Positions 57,010-64,000 of a stretch of DNA of 64,000 nucleotides are shown here, piece after piece (position 1 is the first letter of the stretch; each line of letters begins with the position of its first letter). Source of the stretch: Ophiodon elongatus (lineage: Eukaryota; Chordata; Actinopteri; Perciformes; Hexagrammidae); assembly GCA_016806645.1 (NCBI GenBank), contig JACSYO010001521.1:172501-236500 (forward strand), read 5' to 3'. Position numbers and translations under genes: made by a program. Under the pieces are notes generated by a model. The model did no database searches and was not told the DNA's origin. It saw nothing but the letters and a program-made list of their open reading frames with translations.

Positions 57010-58045
57010 AAGAACAAATATAATGATGTTGCATATCAGATTAACAAGCAAAGCCCGGGCTACAAGATCATGTAAGCCATTTGTACATGCTCCAAACACA
57101 ACTAAACAAGACCAAACAAATGCATAACCAAATATTCATATTCATATCTCGCCAGCAACTTGACTCGCTCACCATATGTCGCCCTTGCGCGAGTTAGCTT
57201 TATGCTACATAGGCTTGCGATCACGCAAACAAAAGCAAATAACCCAGGGATTCTGCACATACCGCTCAAATGCCTTTAAACCACAGCCTCAGCGATCTCT
57301 GAGCCAAAGAACACCAGCCTCAGACGATTATGAAACCAGCAAAATATGAGAAATATGTCACTTACTTGGCCGTAGCTTAGATCCATAGTAAAATCCCGGT
57401 CGAATCATACTGTAAAATGTCCGTATGAAACACTCTGCTTCGAAACAAATCGTTCCGGGGCTCTGTGACCTAAATTTACATATGGGGCATGGTAAACACC
57501 TAGCCAATGGCAGCCATCACATTACCATAAGCTTGACCTGACTAACTCTTATTGGCTAACAGTGCTGTCAATCTCATTTCGGCCAGTTTGGCTGAATCCT
57601 ATAGGCTCTAACGGTTAAAAGGAGGTCCCATTCACCCATATAGCTCAAACTGATGGGGGAGATCTTGATTGTGAGAGTCACTGCTCTCTGGTTTTGAGAA
57701 GAAAAATATGATTTTTAGGAGGATTTCAGAGCAAAAAACTTAATTTTAGTTTGTCATTGTGTATGTTACTGCTGTATATGGATGTATTGAACATCATTAG
57801 TGAAAAAAAGAAGTGAAATATATAGTTTGGTACATTAAAATTAAAATTGCAATTATTCAATAAATCCTAATTTTCAGAGACCTCGTCTGACCTGTCTATA
57901 CTAAAAACTATCTCATTTTTTTCTGCTTCACTTTATCAAAGTCAAACTGTGCAGAGGGAGTGTTCACATATTGTGCTATGATATGAAATAGGTTTAAACC
58001 TTCAACTGCATTATTCTAAAGTGATGATAATCCTGAAAGTGCTTT
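57010..58045 (-). repeat. unclassified ~1-kb repeat, copy B
   Basis: The minus strand matches copy A (40280-41270) block by block. It starts about four bases after LINE copy B ends, so the LINE lies beside or inside it. It contains TTTCATACGGACATTTTACA and a purine/pyrimidine-balanced middle absent from copy A. No coding motif is present. Confidence 0.75.
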
Positions 58046-59639
58046 TTTTCTTTAGGCGAACCTGAAACCTGTGTTCCATCTTCATTTAGTTTTAACCAGT
58101 AACATATATACTGATATTTACACATCTAGACAAATCCCACAGTACCTTTATAATAACACCAAAACCATTCAAATAGACCTTGTGGTTGCAGAGATATACT
58201 ATTTTTAGCATGGGCATGCTTTTTTCATGCAGAGGCCTCAAAAATAGGTTTGTATTTAAAAGGACACCTTCAAATACTACCTTATTGGCAACAAGTTTGT
58301 TCTTGAGACTGAGCTTTGTGCATCGGAGTGGATCCACAAATGAAAGACACAAATGCAAGAGTTACATTTCTCTCCAGCCGTATCATTTTCAGGTCCACTT
58401 TAGAGCAGGACACAACAATGTCATTGCGGACTTCCTGTTCCTTGACTCTGAGGAGTAGCGTGGAGGAAAAAATGGGTAAGAAAAGGCCATTTGACCCCAT
58501 ATTTCACTGCCATATTTTTTTTAAATGTAACCATGCTTGTTAATTGTTTGTTTAGCCATGGTCCCATCATTGAGCTATAACTGAAGACACATACTATCCT
58601 GGGTTTGTTTGCGTTTTGCATTTCTTTTGATTACAGTTCATATAACATCAACATTGTATTGTTAAGTTTAGTTGTTGTTTATTGGTTCCATAAGTTAATA
58701 ATTTACTTTCTTTGTTACTTAACGTACCGACCATGTGTTCCGGTGACAAAAGCAGGAGGTCCCCCGCTTCCACTGTGAATGGACAGTTGGGTGAAAAGTG
58801 AAAGTGACAAGCACAGTGTTTCACACAAAGTTTAACATTTTTCTGTTTGGCGGGATCGGGATTTAGATTAGTAGACAACCCTCTCTAACTCCTGACCACC
58901 CTGGTTTGCAACAAGAAAAAGACGCCAAACGTGCAGCACTCATCACTTATTTGTCTTGTTTTGCTATATTAATACATTTGAAAGAGTTCAATCAAACAAA
59001 AACAGATGATACAAAGGGAAGGGGGAGGCATATTAAATGTGGATTTCAGAATGGAATTGGAGTGGGTTTTTCTTAAATGTGAATTTTCACCAAGACAAAT
59101 GGAGAAGGAAACAGGTTATGCTAGGTTCACCACACAGAGTGAGAGCTGAGAAAAGCAGAAAACCCTCTGTAACCCAGATCATAACACAGAGTTGGTGGTC
59201 AATACCTGAGAGGTTAGGTTACAAATCAGGAGTGGCATTTTTCATTGGCTACTGATTTGAAGGAGATAAAAGAGGGCCGGCAGAGGTCCCTGCCAAGCTG
59301 TTCGCCTATCTCTAGCACAGACAGGGCTGGCCTCTGTCAAAACCTACATCCAGAGAGTATGGAAACTGTGTTTCTTGGTTATGTGTTAGAGGATAAGGCA
59401 AAAAACTACTCTCAACAGGCCCTGGTTTTCCATCCTTACCAACAAATTAGTCAAATCTGACCACCTTGTATGGTCCTTAGCTGAGTGGCATTTAGCCATC
59501 CAGTGCAAGAATATACTGCTATAATCGGCTATAAGGAGGTGTGGAGAAACTGATGCTGACACTTGACACCACTGAGGAGCCAGTTCTCTATGAAGCCACT
59601 CATCTTCTTTTCAACTAGGAGAGTAGATCAGGGGTACAT
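58046..59639. other. unassigned sequence
   Basis: About 1.6 kb with no gene. Overlapping short frames near 58090-58880 have no motif. A repeat partner of 52555-52640 is at 58485-58562. Confidence 0.5.
58485..58562 (+). repeat. short dispersed repeat, partner of 52555-52640
   Basis: CCCCATATTTCACTGCCATA and ACCATGCTTGTTAATTGTTT with GTTTAGCCAT. Confidence 0.6.
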
Positions 59640-60555
59640 CCCAAGTCTCTTAATTGTCGTTTCCTCGCTCCTCGCTGAGCCACCATATTGACGGCCGTCC
59701 CAAAGCTCTTATTTCTGCTCTGAGGAGTGAGGATCGAGAATCGAGGAGTAGGTCTGAACAACAAAAGGACCACAAACAACTTTCTTCATTTATTATAAAT
59801 GTCTTTTCTTGATCTGTAATTTCCCTCAATAACTTTTATTATGAATATAATTAAAGTCAGAGAGAGCTGGATCATTTATCATCATTTCCATTCAGTCACG
59901 TGAGGCTGATCATTCCTGAGTGTCGGGTTTCATCATTTAAGTTTAATCTGAAACATTGAACCTAAGAAATTAATGCAGGGTTCATGAGAAACCATAATCG
60001 GCATAATTGCAAAACATACAGACGCAAATAATTCATAAATAAAACAAACGCATTTTGCCGGTAGAAATCGGCCCTGCGCGTATAAGCAGGACACAGAAGA
60101 CAGTATAAATACCACACACTGTGTATAAATACAACACATAACGGCATAAATACTCAATCCAGCTTGTTTAATAGGTAACAGACTACAGATAGAAACATCT
60201 CCACTCTGTTAGTGATAATAACTGTGTCTTTATTAGTATAAGTAGTAGTTTAACACCATTAATTTAACTGAAAACATTGTACGATCATTTTTATTAATAT
60301 TTTAAGTGGATTTTTATCAGAATGTGAGCTAAAAACTGTCCGTTACACTGATCATGTGTTCAGACACAAACTTCGTCAAAAGTCTCTCCAGCTGTTAAAG
60401 CCGACTGACAGCTGATCCAGATGTGATCAGCTGTTCCAGATGTGATCAGGTGATCCACAGTCATCAGAAACAGACGTTGCGTCACTTGACGCTTTCGAGG
60501 AAAGGATGTCTCATTTCTCTTAAAACATATTTCCTCGTTTCCTCTGTCCTCGCAT
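59640..60555. other. block bounded by imperfect direct repeats, possible mobile element
   Basis: TCTCTTAATTGTCGTTTCCT CGCTCCTCGC at 59646-59675 resembles 60515-60553 (TCTCTTAA, TTTCCTCGTT, GTCCTCGC), in the same orientation about 870 bp apart. The inside has no coding frame. An L2 tail begins directly after the right repeat. Confidence 0.35.
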
Positions 60556-61339
60556 GGTTTCCTTCAATTCAATTAAATTTATTTTTGTATAGCCCAAAAT
60601 CACAAATTACAAATTTGCCTCAGAGGGCTTTACAATCTGTACACAACGACATCCTCTATCCCAGAACCTCTCATCGGATCAGGAAAAACTCCCCCAAAAA
60701 AAACACTTTCAACAGGGAAAAAAATGGAAGAAACCTTCAGGAGAGCAACAGAGGAGGATCCTCTCCCAGGATGGACAGAGTAAAAAAAAATAGATGTCAT
60801 GTGTACAGAATGAACAGCATAACAGAGTTACAACACTTTCAATTCACATGTCAGAAATGATTCATGTAATAGTAGCAGTAGGTGTCGGGGAGGACCACAG
60901 TAGGACGTAGGACCAGGGTCCAGATTTAAGCAGGATCCACAGAAATCTGCGAGGCGAGAAGGCACAAAGACTTCGGGGATGGAGCAGAGTTAGTAATGTG
61001 CATTAATGGTGCATGAATTCATACAGAAGGAAAATAGAGAAGAATGTGCATCAGTAGGGTCACAGCAGGAACCAGGAGGCAGGACCAGGGTCCAGATGCA
61101 ACCACGATCCGTGGAAACCTGCGAGGCGAGAAAGCACAAAGACTCCGGGGGAAGAAGTAGAGTTAGTAATGTGCATTGATAGAACATGAATTCATACAGA
61201 AGGAGAGAGAGAAAAGGAGAGAGGAGCTCAGTGTATCCTAAGTTGTCCCCCAGCAGTCTAGGCCTATAGCAGCATATCAAGGGGCTGGAAAGAATGGACC
61301 AGGGCAAACCTGAGCCAGCCCTAACTATGAGCGCTATCA

Positions 61340-63830
61340 AAGAGGAAAGTCTTAAGTCTACTCTTAAATGTGGTCACTGTGTCTGCCCCCCGGACTGAAA
61401 GTGGAAGCTGGTTCCACAGAAGAGGAGCTTGATAACTGAAGGCTCTGGCTCCCATCCTACTTTTTAAGACTCTAGGAACCACAAGCAGCATTTAGTGAGC
61501 GCAGCTCTCTAGTGGGGAAATATGGTACTATGAGATCCTTAAGATATGATGGTGCTTCACCAATTAAGGCTTTGTAGGTGAGGAGAAGGATTTTAAATTT
61601 GACTCTGGATTTTACAGGGAGCCAGTGAAGAGAAGCTAATACAGGAGTAATATGATCTCTTCTCTTAGTTTTTGTTAGTACACGAGCTGCAGCATTCTGG
61701 ATCAACTGGAGAGATTTAAGAGACTTATTAGAGCAGCCTGATAATAAGGAGTTACAGTAGTCCAGTCTAGAAGTAACAAATGCGTGAACTAATTTTTCTG
61801 CATCGCTTTGAGACAGGATGTGTCTAATTTTTGAAATGTTACGTAGGTGAAAAAATGCAGTCCTTGAGATTTGTTTTACGTGAGAGTTAAAGGACAAGTC
61901 CTGATCAAAGATAACTGAGATTCTTTACGGTGGTGCTGGATGCCAGGGCAATGCCATCAAGAGAAACTATATCATTAGATAGTTGATTTCGGAGGTGTTC
62001 TGGGCCTAGTAAAATAACTTCAGTTTTGTCTGAGTTTAACATCAGGAAGTTGCAGGTCTCATCCATTTTTTTTATATTTTTAAGACATACTTGAAGTTTA
62101 ACAAGCTGGTTGGTTTCACCTGGCTTGATCGATAGATATAATTGAGTATCATCAGCATAACAATGAAAGTCTATGGAGTGTTTTCTGATAATATTGCCCA
62201 AAGGGAGCATATATAAGGTGAATAAGATTGGTCCAAGTACAGAACCTTGTGGAACTCCGTGACTGACGTTGGTGGTAATCGAGGTTTCATCGTTTACATA
62301 TACAAACTGAGATCGATCTGATAAATAGGATTTAAACCAGCTTAGTGCGGTGCCTTTAATACCAATCAAATGTTCTAATCTCTGTCATAGGATGTGATGG
62401 TCAATGGTGTCGAACGCTGCACTAAGGTCTAACAAGACAAGAACAGAGACAAGTCCTTTATCAGCACTGAGGTCTAACAAGACAAGGACAGAGACAAGTC
62501 CTTTATCTGATGCAATTAGAAGGTCATTAGTAATTTTCACCAGTGCTGTCTCTGTGCTGTGGTGTTTTCTAAATCCTGACTGAAAATCCTCAAATAAACT
62601 ATTGTTATGTAGAAAGTCACATAACTGATTTGTGACTACTTTCTCAATGATCTTAAAGAGGAAGGGAAGGTTAGAGGTCTATAGTTAGCCAACACCTCTG
62701 GATCAAGAGTGGGCTTCTTGAGAAGAGGTTTAATTACAGCTACTTTAAAATACTGTGGTACATGGCCTGTTAGTAAAGACAGATTGATAATATCTAGTAG
62801 AGAAGTGCTAATTAAAGGTAAAACTTCTTTAAGCAGCCTTGTCAGGATGGGGTCCAAGAGACAGGTAGAAGATTTAGAAGTAGAAATTGTTAAAGACAAT
62901 TTTTTAAAGTCGATGGGAGAGAAGCCGTCCAAACATATATCAGGGTTTATAGCTGTTTCCAAGGATAGATCGGTACTGGTTGAGGGTAGGAGATTATTAA
63001 TCTTGTCTCTAATAGTAAGAATCTTATCATTGAAGAAGTTCATGAATTCATTACTACTGAGGTCTATAGGAATACACGGCTCAACAGAGCTGTGACTCTG
63101 TGGCAGCCTGGCTACAGTGCTGAAGAGAAACCTGGGGTTGTTCTTATTTTTCTCTATTATTGATGAGTAATAGGCTGCTCTGGCATTATGGAGGGCCTTC
63201 TTATATGTTTTAAGACTATCTCGCCAAACTAACCCAGATTCTTCTAAATTGGTGGAATACCATATCCTTTCAAACTTTCGCAATTTTTGTTTTATTTTGC
63301 GGGTTTGATGGTTAAACCATGGAGCGAACCTCCTCTGTTTTATTATCTTCTTTTTTAGAGGAGCTATAGAGTCTAGTGTCAGTCTCAGTGAGCCTGTAGC
63401 ACTATCGACAAGATGATCAATCTGGGACGGACCAAAGTTAGTACAGGAGTCCTCCGTTATATTGAGACATGGCATTGAATTAAATACAGATGGAATAGAT
63501 TCTTTAAATTTAGCTACAGCACTGTCACATAGACATCTGGTGTAGAAACTTTTGCCTAATGGTGTACACTCCGGTAGTATAAACTCAAAAGTTATTAGGT
63601 AATGGTCTGATAAAAGATGGTTCTGTGAAAAAACTGTTCTATTTTAATGCCATATGCAAGAACAAGGTCGAGGGTGTGGTTAAAACAGTGAGTGGGTTTC
63701 TGTACACTCTGACAGAAGCCAATTGAATCTAATAATGAGATAAACGCAGTACTAAGGCTATCATTATCGACATCCACATGAATATTAAAGTCACCTACAA
63801 TAATAACTTTATCTGTTTTAAGAACTTAAC
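61340..63830 (-). pseudogene. L2 ORF2: endonuclease and reverse transcriptase, several frames
   Basis: From the 5' side: KVIIVGDFNIHVDVDNDS (catalytic GDFN intact) and HCFNHTLDLVLAYG with LLSDHYLITFEF in the endonuclease; APWFNHQTRKIKQKLR and NNPRFLFSTVARL in the linker; FKVAVIKPLLKKPTLDPEVL and NYRP in the fingers; motif A in a segment that carries a 45-bp tandem duplication; HGVPQGSVLGPILFTLYMLP (motif B) and CYADDTQLYLSIKPGE (motif C) at 61905-62369; SLQLIQNAAARVLTKTKRRD and SLHWLPVKSRVKFKILLLTY in the thumb. Frameshifts at about 61900, 62370-62640 and 63480-63600 inactivate it. Confidence 0.92.
62419..62508. repeat. 45-bp tandem duplication in the L2 reverse transcriptase
   Basis: 62419-62463 and 62464-62508 are the same 45-bp sequence with about three differences. 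It covers the strand leading into motif A (VLVLLDLSAA) and adds 15 codons in frame. Confidence 0.92.
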
Positions 63831-64000
63831 TTGATAAAAACTCTGAAAATTCAGATAGAAATTCAGAATACGGACCTGGGACCCGGTACACTATAACAAA
63901 TAGAATTGTCTGTATGGTTTTCCAGGTTGGATGTGAAAGACTAAGAACAAGGCTTTCAAATGAGTTGTAGTTTAATTCAGGTTTAGGGTTCATTAATAGG

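Larger units (their letters stand above)
60565..64000 (-). mobile_element. L2-type LINE, long copy running off the window
   Basis: On the minus strand this contains endonuclease (to at least 63830), the linker, reverse transcriptase, C-terminal region and a 3' UTR of about 700 bp with two GCGAGGCGAGAA modules, ending in AATTGAATTGAA at 60565. It is the reference for all other L2 pieces here. The 5' end lies beyond the right edge. Confidence 0.93.

Overview
The window looks like intergenic or intronic DNA from a teleost fish. The evidence is the mix of repeats: L2-type LINEs with a 3' tail of AATTGAAT units, a second LINE ending in CCTTG units, a LINE family ending in GGATGG units, a DIRS-order tyrosine-recombinase retrotransposon, tRNA-derived SINEs, a hAT-type non-autonomous element, a Gypsy relic, and very many long (CA)n and (AT)n tracts. 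I recognise no host protein-coding gene, rRNA or tRNA gene. Every protein similarity I can defend belongs to a mobile element, and most of those copies are broken.

Layout. 1-5 kb: microsatellites, then an A+T-rich degenerate satellite split by a 2.5-kb LTR-like element that carries expanded minisatellites. 5-9 kb: two pieces of an unclassified repeat family and a fragment of the DIRS 3' region holding a LINE reverse-transcriptase piece. 9-16 kb: mostly plain A+T-rich sequence. 16-21 kb: two SINEs, a possible conserved non-coding element, an L2 3' end, a LINE tail with a perfect 12-bp target-site duplication, and a complete 1.1-kb hAT-type element with near-perfect target duplication. 21-29 kb: featureless apart from microsatellites and a palindrome. 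29.3-31.3 kb: one LINE interrupted by another. 31.7-39.7 kb: a deep nest in which a minus-strand L2 is interrupted by a plus-strand L2 tail and by a roughly 4.5-kb minus-strand DIRS-like element; that element itself holds a G-rich minisatellite and an old L2 tail. 40-42 kb: a LINE tail, copy A of an unclassified ~1-kb repeat, and a solo LTR-like element. 45.3-46.2 kb: a SINE inside another SINE. 46.6-48.5 and 53.8-57.0 kb: two nearly identical LINE copies with different internal deletions, the second next to Gypsy pol relics and a perfect 34-bp hairpin. 57.0-58.0 kb: copy B of the ~1-kb repeat. 60.6-64.0 kb: a long minus-strand L2 that runs off the right edge.

The parts do not form a pathway. 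What they record is an order of insertions. The most useful items for follow-up are the DIRS-like element, the unclassified ~1-kb repeat pair, the minisatellite-bearing LTR-like element, and the possible conserved non-coding block near 16.6 kb. Family names come from recognising motifs by eye; no database search was run.
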